Shown: piece by piece, positions 45,312-57,100 of the stretch | Numbering within the stretch: position 1 is the stretch's first letter | Layout: every line of letters starts with the position of its first letter | NCBI RefSeq assembly: GCF_004664715.2 | Contig: NC_051073.1 | Span: 66,623,164-66,687,163 of the forward strand | Origin: Peromyscus leucopus | Lineage: Eukaryota > Chordata > Mammalia > Rodentia > Cricetidae | Direction: 5' to 3' | Length of the DNA stretch: 64,000 bases | Notes under the pieces: model-generated | Seen by the model: the letters and a program-made list of their open reading frames with translations, nothing else | Database searches by the model: none | What the model was told of the DNA's origin: nothing | Program-made: the position numbers and the translations under genes

Positions 45312-45530
45312 GGACTGGAGAGGTGGCTCAATGGTTTCAGAGCAAGTGCTGTTTGGAGAGGCCTGAGCTCAGTTTCCAGTGTCCTCACCAAATGGCTTGC
45401 AACTGCCTGTAATTCCAGCTCCAGGGGATCTGATGCCCCCTTCTGGCCTCTGTGGACAGTGCATTCATGGGCATAAACCCATCCTCACCTCTCCACACAC
45501 AGAATTAAGAACAACAAATAAGTAAATGTC
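45312..45530 (+). repeat. B2/B3-type SINE
   Basis: 'gggactggagaggtggctca', 'aattccagctccaggggatc', 'tgatgcccccttctggcctc'. Confidence 0.85.
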
Positions 45531-45544
45531 TTAAAGTTCAACAG

Positions 45545-46040
45545 AAGAAAAGCAAACAGTTCAATCAGAATATAAGCAGGAGGAATGAAGACACCTTTCA
45601 TATTTCAGAAATCACACAGATGTCCAACAAGCCGTGTTCAACCTTAGCCATTAGGGAAAGGTAAATCAGTGGAACATTACTTCAGGCCCTTGAGCACAGC
45701 TCAAATGGAAGAGAAGGGTGATGTCGGACTCTGGCAAAGATGCGGAGCCATTGGTTCACTGGTTCACTGCTAGGGGCAGTGCAAAATGATACAATCACTC
45801 CGGAAACAGTTTGTCGATGTCTTTACGTTTTTACCTCGTTACCAAGGTAGGATCCAGCAATTGTATCTTTAAGCACTGACCTTCAAGAAATGAAGTCAAA
45901 GAAGACTTATGTTCAACAAAAAACGGGTATGCAAGTGTTCATAGTGGCTTTATTTCTGCTGACCTGCGATGGGGGAATGACAACAAACGTCTGTGCTCTC
46001 TCTCAAGATTCAAGACGGCTGAAGAGAAACGCTTAATCCA
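45545..46040 (+). repeat. Diverged L1 ORF2-like remnant
   Basis: 'ttagccattagggaaaggta', 'gcaaagatgcggagccattg', 'ggaaacagtttgtcgatgtc' and 'caagtgttcatagtggcttt' recall the 3' part of L1 ORF2. Full of stops. Confidence 0.6.
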
Positions 46041-46041
46041 T

Positions 46042-46250
46042 GGGGCTGGAGAAATGGCTCAGTTGGTGAAGAGCACTTAATGCTCTGGAAAAAGACCTGG
46101 GTTTCCTTCCTAGAACATACATCAGACAGCTCACTGTAACTCCGGTTCCAGGGCACCAGATGCCCTTTGGTCTCCACAGGCTTGTAAACTCACATAGGTG
46201 CATACACAGAGGCCTAAGTTTAAAAAGTAAATGAATAAACTTTTTTTAAA
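46042..46250 (+). repeat. B2/B3-type SINE
   Basis: 'ggggctggagaaatggctca', 'actccggttccagggcacca', 'gatgccctttggtctccaca', A-rich end. Confidence 0.85.
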
Positions 46251-46379
46251 AAAAAAATGAGTCCCTTATTTAAAAAAAAAAAGTCAAAAGGAAATGACCA
46301 ATAATTACTCCCCCTGTACAAAGACCAACCCAAGCAATCCATGTAGAGCTGCATTTAGAGGCCAATGGTAATGACAGAG

Positions 46380-48121
46380 TACTGGAAATCCTCATGACAG
46401 AGGCTGAAATCTAGTTAAATTCAGACACCTGGGGCCACAGTAAGAGAAGCAAAACACTTCCAGCACCTGCCACGCCAGCTCCACAGTATGAGTTAGGGGT
46501 TCTTCCTTTTGGAGGAGTGAGGTCCAAGAGAGAGTTCCAGGAGGCTCCATCCATGTGGGTGCTGATAATCCTAGTTACCAGATAGCCAGTTTGCAGTCCT
46601 TTTAGATTAGTAGCCTGAGCTCTGCATAGCAGCCTGGCTTTAGAAATGGGTCTTCACATGGCCCTACGGAAGGCCCATGGTATGGTAGCCAGTATCTATC
46701 TTGAGAAGTCAGCCTCTGTTTCCAAGAATCAAAGCATCTCTGCATGCTCCCTTCTCCCGTATTACACAACCACTCCCTGGCACTGGCCGGGCAGATAGCT
46801 GCCTCTTGAATCCAACATAGCACAGCAGGGTGACTGTGGCTAAACCTTCGGGATGCCCTGCTCTGTAGGGGTTGGGAGCTATGACCAGAGGAGATTGGAA
46901 GGTGCTGCCTCTGACCACCAGGAGACTAGCACACTTGCTCCCTGAGACCCAGGGTAGAGTTAGCCATGTGTGGACTAGGACAGGGTCAGGACTGAAGGGA
47001 GGTATCACGTGGTTCCCATGGCCCTTGCCCCCAAGACCTGTATTCATGTGCCTGTTATGAATAAGGTGGGACGTGAACGCCCATGATTCGCAAACACACG
47101 GGGCCCTGATGGGAGGGCCCAGCACAACTCCATGAGTCCAGGCCCTACCTGAGGCATGCACTGCCAAATAGAACCTGCTGAGAGAAATGTGGCTCAGCTC
47201 TGCCCCTGCCTGGTCCCACTCACGGGCAGGGACAGTCATTGAAGCAGCAGAGAGAAACACTGGAGCTCTTCCTTCTACCCCACTTCTTTGTGGCTGCCAT
47301 CTGGTCCATTCTGACGTTAATGTTACTAGGACTGGGCAGGAGCACCCCAATAGGAGTGCAGTGGGTCCCACTCTAACAGTCCTGGCTCCTGCAAGTAAAG
47401 GTCCTCACCGGCAGCAGAATACCAATAGCTGGATGGAAACACCAGCATCTGATGGGGCACCAAGATTATAGTAGAAGTAGAAGATCTAGGGGGACTAGGC
47501 CATGGCCTCTGCTGTAAACATTACACCCATCGGAACTTCAGAAGCATCTCCACTCCCACAGCACATGGAGAGAGTGGGTCTGAGATGCTGCCACACTGTG
47601 TATCAGGCCCAAACTCGTACACCATAGCCATGGGAGTTATAGGGGAATGGTACTACAATACTCAGCTAGACTCGAAGTCTCCATCGCAGAACCAGCTGAC
47701 ACTCCAAGACACGTCTTTAGAAGAAAGCCATTTATCAAGGCTACCCCCTCAAAAGTGGTAGAGACATCGGACCCAGGCATTGTGCAAGTCTCAATGTAGG
47801 AGCACAGATCGTGTGGAAAGGGGGCAACAGCCTATCTCCAAAAGAACACGGTAATTCTTAAGCAACAGATTCCTCGGAAATGGAAGTGGATGAAATCTCA
47901 AAGGATGATTGTAAAGCAATCACAGTGAGGTCCTCAAGAACACGGATTCACAGCTAAACGAAATTAGGCAGACGGCATGGGCTGTGAATGGAAAGTCTGC
48001 AGAGAGAATCAGGCAGAAATCTTGGAAATGAGGAAGTCAATGAATCAAATAAAATATATAACTCTTGAAAGCCTCAACAACTTATGGAAGGAATAATATG
48101 TGAATTTGAAGAGTATATACA

Positions 48122-48187
<66 letters not shown>

Positions 48188-48640
48188 CAGATGGTATACC
48201 AGAAAAGATTAAAATTAAAGGCACAGAAAATCTGTCCAATAAAATAATTGCTGAGAACTTTTCCTAAATCTTGAGTAAGATATGAGCATCCATGTGCAGG
48301 AAGCTTATCTAAAAACAAAATCAAGGTGGGCCAAAGACCTGAATATCAGACCAGAAATTCTAGAAGCCATAGAAGAAACCCCAAGAGTCATTTCAAGACA
48401 TAGCCATGGCTAATGATTTTCTGGGTGGGACTTCCCAAAGCATAGGAAACAACAAAAATAACCAAATGGGATTACATAGAACCAAAACCTTCCAAATCAT
48501 CAATTAAATGTGCAAAGGCATGAAAAAAACAGCCTATGGGATGGGAGAAAGCATTTGTAAACTATACATTTGGCAAGGAAGGGCTATCATCCAGGATACA
48601 TGAGGAATTTCAAAAAACACAGTCCAATAAAACAAATAAA
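46380..48640 (+). repeat. Long HAL1/L1-type remnant (5' region, ORF1-like part, ORF2-like tail)
   Basis: Bases 46.4-47.8 kb are GC-richer and free of SINEs, like an L1 5' UTR. At 47.88-48.06 kb, 'gcagagagaatcaggcagaa' and 'aaatgaggaagtcaatgaat' recall L1/HAL1 ORF1. At 48.3-48.6 kb, 'gccatagaagaaaccccaag' and 'aacaaaaataaccaaatggg' recall the end of L1 ORF2. A (CT)n(TA)n tract splits it at 48123-48187. The 220-codon - strand frame at 46709-47371 lies in the 5'-UTR-like part and is not a gene. Confidence 0.55.
48123..48187. repeat. (CT)n(TA)n compound microsatellite
   Basis: 12 CT units then about 20 TA units with one slip. Confidence 0.95.
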
Positions 48641-50576
48641 GTGAAATAAGCTAGACACAAAAAGGCAAGCTCTGCAGATTCTTTTTCATGCCGAAGCTTT
48701 GAAAGTCAATTTGAAAGTAAAATCATTGACTGGTCCTGGAGGGAGTGGCTGAGTTTTACCGGTGTACACTTTACACATATATGGAAATATAACACTTTTA
48801 ATATGTACAACTAATACTTGTCAACAAAACCTGAATTAACCTCCAGAGAATTTTGCTGAGCAGAAAAAATAAAAAATAAAAACATAAGAACAACGTCAGA
48901 AGGTTGTATTCTGTAATTCCGGCCTATAACGTTCTTGAAATGACCAAGTTCGAAACTGAGGGCCTGAATGGTGGTTCTTGGGGTTTCAGGAAACGATGCG
49001 GGGGAAGGTGGTGTGGCTGTATGATGGCCAGTGAAGGGTTGGAATGGCGACTTTGCAAGCTGATTAGAGAGACCGGTTGAGTTCACGCCAGGTCTGAAGT
49101 CACGCAGGCAGGGAGTTGATAAGTCTGAAATTCAATTTCAAGTCTGTCTTCCTACACCAATTTCATGCCCTTTCACACCATTAAATACAATTAATAATTA
49201 ATCAGAGGAAATGCTGCTAAAAAAAATATATCACGGCCTCTTTCCTGCTTCTCAGAGGTCCATTAGAGGAAGAAGATACGAAAGCACGAAGATCTATGAA
49301 CCAGTGGAGCCTTGCTGGGGCGTCTCCATTTCTCTTCTGCCTGGAGGCCTTTCCAGGTGACGCCAGACCCACCTATTTGTTCCTAGAATCAGACCTTGGG
49401 CAAAGGGCTGTGAAGGTTTACCTAACAGCTCACCTGCACAGGATCAGAGAGAATACAATGCAGACTGACATGAACGTGGGCACTCAATCATGTACGAGGG
49501 ATTTCTTTTTCAATTACGAAAACAGGCTGTTCTGTTGTTTATTACCCTATGTCAGATCTATCTAGGGACACATCAAAAGAAATAAGTGTTCTGCGTTCCT
49601 TGAGTATTGTTCAGGTGTCTACGAGGCCGCCTGTGTTGAAGGATGGACACCCAGGAGAACTTCACACTGACTACCTCCAAGAAGGTTGTTCCCCGAAGTG
49701 TGAACCGCCATCATGACCTAACACAGGCTTTCCAGTCTCCAGGAGTTTTCCAGTTCCATCTGGATAGTTACCCATTTCCATCCACAACAGGGCTACACTG
49801 AGAGGTTTCTGTGAAGTGTTGTGTCTAGACTGCCTTCCACTCAGACCCTGGGGCAGCATGGATCCTTAAACCAGCATTTAACCTGCACCCGAGAGGTTTC
49901 ATTTGGGGACAAATCCATCCCAAACCATCCTTTAACACACAACAGAGCCATACTGGGCTTTGACTCTTCCTCGGCTCCCTAGTACTGCCTCCATCTTAAT
50001 CTCAGCCTCCTTTGCTTTATTTCAGATCCAGGCAGGAGGTCATCTTCTGACGCCCCCACTACCCATCCCCTATCATCCCTCAATGTGCCATCGTGACACC
50101 TCCTGAAATTTCCCTGGTGCCCTCTCTATTTTTCCTCGCCTGTCTCCTTCCTGAACTTGCCTTTGTACCTGGTGTCTGGGGACCTTCTCCGCTTTCCCCT
50201 GCAGAGGGCTGAGTCTTGTGTACCTCTAGACGGTTCAGTTTCTAGAAGAGACCGTGGCACAAATACCTGCCCAGCAAATGTTAAACAAGCAAAGGCACCA
50301 AGAACTCGAGACCTGTTCACGTTTTCCCAGAATCTGAGTCATAATCATAGTACTAAACGAATGTCAAAGATAATACCACCACCGTCCACGGTTCCGAGAT
50401 CTAAGACAATACTGTCACCTATTCGCAGTCAGTTCGGTGTGACCAGAGCTGAGAAGTAGGCCCTGCCCAGCATCTGCCTCTCGACAGTTTTCCCGTCTTG
50501 GAAGCAGGTCTCTTTCATCCCCCTGCTCCCCATTTATAACAAGAGGGGCGGCTGGATGAAGTCAGGTGCTCTCTCA

Positions 50577-50655
50577 CCTTTGATCTTTCCGACAGATCAA
50601 AACAAGGTTGCTTAGCGCCCAGAGAGCCTCCCTCCCCTCCCCCAACGCACCTCCC
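50577..50655 (-). other. PLAAT1: Candidate noncoding first exon of PLAAT1 (donor end)
   Basis: At the gene-proximal edge of the CpG island the - strand reads 'aaagatcaaag' followed by a good donor 'gtgagagag' (junction at 50576/50577). This fits a 5' noncoding exon spliced to the ATG exon at 42301. The upstream limit is arbitrary and the exon is inference only. Confidence 0.3.
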
Positions 50656-51190
50656 TGCTCAATCTGGCTGGTGTTGTCGCTCGCGAGGCAGAGGCGGGCT
50701 CCCCGGGCTCTTCCCGGGCTCTCCCCGGCCTCGCAGCAGGGCCGCCAGCAGCCCCTGGGCTACCCCATCCGCACCACTCCGAGGCCACCGCCACCGCCCA
50801 GGCCACAGCGGCCCTCTGAAGCGCCAACGCCAGCGCCCGCGCGCCGCGCCACCCCTGCTCCCTCCGCGGGTTCCTGGCGCGCGCCCGCCCGCCGGGTGGC
50901 TCCTGCACTGCACGGTGGGTCCCAGGCTCTCCGTACCCCGTCTTCTTCGTCCCGCTCGTCCCGCCACCCCGGGCACACCCCAAGCCTGGGATCTCCGGAT
51001 TCTCCGTGCACACCCGCTGGCTGGAGACCCCCCCTAGATCATCTGTGCCCACTGTAGGTAGGCCCGGGCTCCGAAGATTGTCGGCACACTCTGGGGCTCA
51101 GGGCTGCCGACGCCCCCATCCCCAACCCGCTCCACCACCACCGCTAGTCGCTCCCTCCACCCTTCGCCTGCATGGGGACCCTACCTGGGT
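50590..51190. promoter_or_regulatory. PLAAT1: CpG island, probable PLAAT1 promoter
   Basis: The densest CpG stretch of the window, for example 'gcgcccgcgcgccgcgccac' and repeated CCGCC/GCGCGC; the rest of the window is CpG-poor. It lies 8.3 kb upstream of the PLAAT1 start codon in that gene's direction, with no other gene in between. Overlapping reading frames of 80-149 codons on both strands are a by-product of the GC content. Assignment to PLAAT1 is by position. Confidence 0.7.
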
Positions 51191-52924
51191 GCCCGCCAGC
51201 CAACCACTGGGCCCTCCAAGCCAGCTGAAGCAGACACACAAACCTGCTCACAGCTCAACCCCAGCCCGGTGCCTGCTTGTTTTCATCCTCCCAGCAACCA
51301 GGACCTTCCTGTGACAAACTTTTGTGGTATCAAGCTTTGTCCCTGCTGGGTGTTAACAGTTTTAAGGATGACCTTCGTGCGCAGCGCAGAAATATTTGGG
51401 TATAGTCATTATGGATACACAGGATACCACGTCCAAGCTGGACACGGATTCCTTCTGGGCCAAAGGTTTGTTTCCTCTGCCTGCACCCTGAAGAAACAGC
51501 TAGGTCTTTGATTCAACGACCAGTGGAAGATGGGTCGCTGTAGAAAAACCTGTAACTCACACACCTGCATGCATGCATACAAAACAGTCCTACTTAGACT
51601 GACCCAGAGGCCAAGGGCCAGCGAGGGCACACTGAGTAGCCATGACCCTACCCACACGCCAAAATCAACTTCAGTGTGGGGAGAGACAAGGAGAAAGGGC
51701 AAAGGGGGTCTATCCTCCATCCCCTAGACCTCGGATGCTGCTTTCCCAAGTGAGAAGTTACCTGGCTTGGGACGGGATGGAGCTGGCCTTCATTAAGGAC
51801 CAGAGTCAGAGTCCCCTCCCTTCCTCTGCCCTGAAGATGTCCTGGATCTAGACAGAAGAGGTCCCTTACCCAGCTTGACTCCTGCCTTTTTAGGCCAGGC
51901 AGACCAGGCAGGCCAAGACTTCAGAAAAACAGCCATTGAGGTTAAAAATAGAGCTGTGGATGGCGAAGATCCTCTTTCTCCTGGCTTAACAGCGTGCCCA
52001 GGAACTCCAGCCAGGGAAGGACGGGCAGACTCGGTGAGCTTTCTCGGAGAACTGCACAGGACTTTGTTTGAAGCTAGTCATCCTCTAGATTTGTGCCCTG
52101 GTATACATGGAATTCAACCCAAACACACCCTCACCCATGCAAAACTTAGCGGCTGGATTTGATGTGTTTTGGGGTCACTTGGGAGAAATGCCAAGCAGGC
52201 AGCTGCTTTCATAAACGGAGGAGGTTCCATGATGAGGACTGTGGATCAGTTTTCCTGGATCTGCAGCTCAGGAGAGACGTTTTGGAAATGTCAGGTGGCG
52301 CTGTAGAATTGTGAGCCCTTGAGGGGTAGTGGGACTGTTCCCACCCCCCCAGGTTCCCTTTAAATGCATATTTAGTTATGAATCGCATCAGATATGCCCT
52401 TTGGGATCTTTCCTCAGCCATTCCAATTGAGTCATCACAGAAGGAGGTGGTGTATGATTTTATACAGGAGAGTTAGCGTGAGCATTTATAAAGCCATCCT
52501 GCTTATGAGCTAAATTTATGACGTTTGCCAGGTTAATCTGTTTTCTCTAATCGGACACTTAATCATCCAGCCTCCTCTCGGCATTATGGATTCATGAATG
52601 TCAACGGAGGAGAGCTGCTCAGTCAGGGCAAGATGATAAATTGCCGCTTCATTTTGGGGGTATTTGTGACTAAATGCCTCATAATAGAATTAAGATGAAA
52701 TAAATCTTGTAATTTCAGTTCTAGATCCCTGCCAGGTGTGGAGAAAATGCATCTGGCCAAAAGCAAATGCAATTCTACCACCGAACGGAATCTACAGGAG
52801 AGACAAAGCTTTTTGTGCAAAACAAAATTCTTCCTTCACCTCTGTAGATGGGAGAGAGTTGGTCACTCCCAGGCACTATATGGGTGAATGTAAGTGGGTG
52901 GCTGTGCGAGCCATGACCTGAAGC

Positions 52925-53225
52925 ACCGCCCCTAGTGAGGCAGCAGGTAACTGTTACACCTGCCTATGACCTTGAGGTACATGCCCCTGGAAGGTGGCCG
53001 CTGGGGAACCCTTAAGACCTGGGATGCACATATGCACTCCTCCTTGCTATCTCACGTTTTTGGATGCTGAGATTTTGGACCACAGGCAGATCAGCATGAA
53101 ACATAGCTCAGCTTTCCCGGACCCTATGATAAATCTCCCTCGGTTGTGAGTTAACCCCCAAATAAATTCCTTTGCTTGTTAAATAGACTCCGTGGATTAA
53201 TCCCATTAGGTGAACAACACATAAT
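52925..53225 (+). repeat. LTR-like sequence, unnamed
   Basis: A compact stretch from 'caccgcccctagtgaggca' to 'gattaatcccattaggtg' with AATAAA ('cccaaataaattcctttgc') about 60 bases before its end. The shape resembles a solo LTR; terminal repeats and target duplication were not established. Confidence 0.4.
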
Positions 53226-56200
53226 CACCATTTCCATTCAGAAAGGATGAGTCCCAGACAGTGGAAGGCAAAGTTGGTCTATATCTAGAGTTACCCTGGG
53301 GTCTCAAAAGCTATGCAGAGAACAGATTGGCCCAGATGTTGTTTTTCTTTCTTTCTTTGGTTTGGTGTGGTTTTGGTTTTGCTGTTAGAGTCACAGCCTA
53401 GTTGGGTTGTAAGGTTTGAAACCTTGAAATAATAAGGGACACAATTTAGTCACATCTTTTATTAAATAAATACTAAGCTCCTGCCTAAGCAACAGCTCTG
53501 GGAGAAAACAAGAGCCATTCTTTGTCTTTTTACCATATGGAGACAAAAACCAATAGACATGTGTGGCATTAGATGGAGGCCCCCGACCAGGCATACACGT
53601 ACACAGTTTTTGTGTGTGCTTCTTATACTTAACAAAAATATTCTCATTCACACCGCTAGCTCCTGGGGTTCCAGCTATTGCTGAGAGGCCTGAGACAGGG
53701 ATCTCTGAGCTTAGAGTCTCCTGGGTATAACAGAGGCCAGCCTTCTTAGCTGAGAGTCATCCTATATCCAGAGTCCTTCTTCCCTTGTACAGCAAAATCA
53801 AAATCTTATTTATTTAGTGGTTCTTGGACCTAATCCAAGGCTCATCTATGCCACAGTACACTTGCTGCCCCTGAGCTACAGCAGAGTTCTACAGCCTTAC
53901 TTCTGTATTAAAAATAATGATGATAACAACAACAACAATAAACAGGTTAACAGTGTTATCTTGGATACATTTAAATAGTTAGAAGAGAAGATTTTAAATG
54001 TTTTTCCCCACAAAAAATAAACGAAGGAGGTGACACTCAGTTGATTATTATACGATGTATAATGTATTAAAACTGTACTGTGTACTCCACAAATATGCTT
54101 AAGCATCTGTCCATTAAAAAACAAAACTGATGCAAGAAAACAAAAAAGCTAGAGGCTGGGTGAACTAAATATCTCAAAAATCAAGGTCAAATGAATAAGC
54201 ACGGCATGTACTGGAAAAAAAACCTTCTCAAAATAAAAGGCTTGCACAAATACAAGGTAAATAAGAGCTAATGTGACAATTGGTCTTTGTGACGACCTCA
54301 CAGCCTTAGAAAGACAGTAACTGGGAGTATGCGGAAACTGGGGGTTACATCAGCACAAGTGAATTGAGACAGTCATTTAATAGTTCAAGCCCTGCTTCTC
54401 TCTCATCAAATGATTCTGGGAAAGTAAAAGCTTTTCCCTTGACTTCAGATGTCTGGAGAAGGACTGCTCAGTGTGCAAATTGCTCTCATTCTCGCTCTAC
54501 ATTGTACATTCTTGGTCCTGATGGCTGGAACTAGACATCTGTGCCTTTACTGATTCGTTGAGTGGCTACAGTACTTTCAGGCTCTGATGTCTTTGTGATT
54601 GTTTCTTGCCTAGATCTAGGTAGGTGGGAAATGACTAAGCTTGTCAAATTGGCCAACTGGGCCAAGTTCGGGGGTAGTCACGGGTTGGCTACCAAACAAG
54701 ATGATTTCATGAAATCCAAATCAGAGGTACAGAGACCTGTCAGTACGTGGCAAAGAAGGACATGGGCGCACCTTCTATAGAGGAGCATGCACTCTGCCCA
54801 GGGGAAAGGTCTGGATGGTAAAATGGAAGGCTTGAGTTCTAACCCCAGGTATATGCCTTGCTAACTATAGGGACAGGAGCACATTCCTCAGACCTTCTCA
54901 GCTTATGTGACAATGGGATGGGGGAATCATACCCTAGCTTGCCATCTTCATAGATTTGTGAATGGTTTTTAAAAATATAAAAAGCTTAATATATGTAAGA
55001 AAACTACAATTGCTCAATATAGTAACCTAAGGGTATCCTTGAAAATAACACTTATGTTTCATCCTTTATAGAAAGAAAAAAATATATATGTACATTATGT
55101 TCCTGTTTGTCTCTCTACCTCTTTGAATTTTAAAATACAGAATAAGCTGTCTAACGTATCAATTTTAACACTTATATACTATAAATATGCCACTTAGAAG
55201 TTATACTGACAATGCAACTAACCTTTTTTTGTCTTTTATTGGCCTTATAAATAAAAGCACATCATTGAAAGAATACCACAGAGGGTAGGGTAGACTTGAG
55301 CCTAGGGGAAAATCCTCCTAAGCAGCAGGAAAAGGGTAATTCCGACCAGTCCTCCATAAAAGCCCACATTGCTACACACAATCTTAAGGCACAAGTGTTT
55401 ACAGGACTCTTGGTGACAAGAAAAGCAATAGTAAATGTGCATTGGCACTAAAATTCATGTATCCATGGAAACGTGTGAAGCTCCCGAGCACATGCGCTCA
55501 CAGCCTAAGGTATTAATCCTTGGGCTGAGGGGGATCCGAGTGTTACTGCACTGTGGAGGACTGAGAGATTGCTGACAGCCACTCACACAGGCCTGTACCA
55601 GCTTGTTTTCCTCTGCTAGATTTAATTATTAAGGACATACAGAGACCGCAGACATCAGTGAGGAAAAAAAAAAATCCACGCTTGTTTACATGAACTTATA
55701 TCCTGGAATACACTGTACTTGACTCTGAGTTTCAATCAGAAAACGTTTGATGAGCCAGCAACCCCCTCCCCCCACCCACATCTGTGGCTACCTCAGAGCC
55801 TCTCGAAAGTTTTCCATGGGAACAGATGAGCGCATTTCTTGTGTGTTGGAAGAAAATGTCACGAATTTTATTACACTGATTATTCTTGGTGATTTAAATA
55901 TGATCCTGGCCAGTGATTCCTGTAAGTCACTCTCAAAGACAACTGCATAGAAATACCAGAGGGAAGGGAGGTCAGAGGGACCACCTGCAGAAAACAGAAG
56001 TTGTTACAGAATAGGACCAAGCTTCTAATGAAATAAAATGGAAATGCTTGCAAAAGCCTAGTTACATAGCGATATGTTTTTCTCCCATTTTCTCTTCTAT
56101 TGCCAAGTTCTGGATTCTTTTCCAATAACTTCGAGATGACTGACACAGGGAAACAGAGCTAAAATTGTTAGTGGGTCTTTAAAACACTGTGTTCTCCTCT

Positions 56201-56289
56201 CTGGAACGTGTTTTCACACTCAGTCTTCTGATGGAGCATTACCCAGTGTGGTGGCCTTTGGTCACACACAGTACCTCAGATGTGGCAGG

Positions 56290-56660
56290 TGCATGTGTGG
56301 CCTAATACTGAGTGTGGTGGATTAACGAGAGCGTACCACTGGCTATGGTTTGGGTAGGAAGTGCCCCCTATGGGTTTACGTGGTGAGGGCTTGCCACCCA
56401 CCTGTGACACTATTTTAAGAGGTGATGGATAATTTGGGAGGTGGGGGCTGTCTGGGGGGAGTGGGCTTCTAAGTGATCCTTAGAGGCTGGCCTGTGTCTC
56501 CACCCTTTCCTGTCTCTTTTCTAACCACCATGAGGGAGCAGTTGCTCCACCTGCCCCATGACCACAGTACGCTACTCCATCACTGGGCCAGAGACAACAG
56601 AGCTGGAAATCATGGTACACTGGAACCTGTCTTGAACTTGAAGCCAAAACATATCTCCCC
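56290..56660 (+). repeat. MaLR- or MER-like old LTR remnant (uncertain)
   Basis: 'ggctatggtttgggtaggaa', 'attttaagaggtgatggata' and 'aaccaccatgagggagcag' recall mammalian LTR remnants. Diverged; class uncertain. Confidence 0.4.
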
Positions 56661-56693
56661 CCACCCCCCATTTTAAATTGTCTTATTCTGTGT

Positions 56694-57100
56694 GTTGGTT
56701 AGTTTTATGTTAACTGGGCACAAGTTAGAGTCATTTGGGAAGAGGGACTCTCAACTGGGAAAATGCTTCCATAAGATTTGCCTGGAAGCCGGTCTGTAGT
56801 GCACTCTATTGACTAATGATTGCGGTGGGTGGGTCCAGCCCACTGGGGATGGTACCATCTCTGGCCTGGTGGTCCTGGGTGCTGTAAGAGAGCAGGCTGA
56901 GCAAGCCACGAGGAGCAAGCCAGTAAGCAGCAGCCCTCTATGGTCTCTGCATCAGCTCCTGCCCTGTTGGAGTTCCTGCCCTGACTTCCTTCAGCAGCGA
57001 TAGGCTGTGATATGGACCTATATGCTGAAATAAGGTTTTTTTTTTTCCCCACACTGTTTTTTTGTGGTGGCATTTATCACAGTAATGGAAACTCTGATGA
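56694..57100 (-). repeat. 0.4-kb rodent interspersed repeat, copy 4
   Basis: Inverse copy of the family at 12612: 'tgttggttagttttatgtta', 'gagcaagccagtaagcagca', 'gtggcatttatcacagtaat'. Confidence 0.75.

Larger units (their letters stand above)
42302..50576 (-). other. PLAAT1: Inferred PLAAT1 5' intron, 8.3 kb
   Basis: From the first coding exon to the CpG island. Contains a TTCC microsatellite (43473-43534), a B1 fragment (44185-44290), a poly-A run (44910-44934), a CT microsatellite (45081-45133), B2/B3 SINEs (45312-45530, 46042-46250) and a long HAL1/L1 remnant (46380-48640). Bases 42.4-43.4 and 48.7-50.5 kb look largely unique; no further exon is recognised. Confidence 0.6.

Noticed and set aside
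46709..47371. 220-codon open frame on the - strand
   Set aside because: No recognisable domain; it lies in an L1/HAL1 5'-UTR-like stretch that also has open frames on the other strand.
50608..51057. 149-codon (+) and 146-codon (-) frames in the CpG island
   Set aside because: Open on both strands because of high GC; Pro/Ala/Arg-rich without a domain. An N-terminal extension of PLAAT1 from here cannot be shown to splice in frame.
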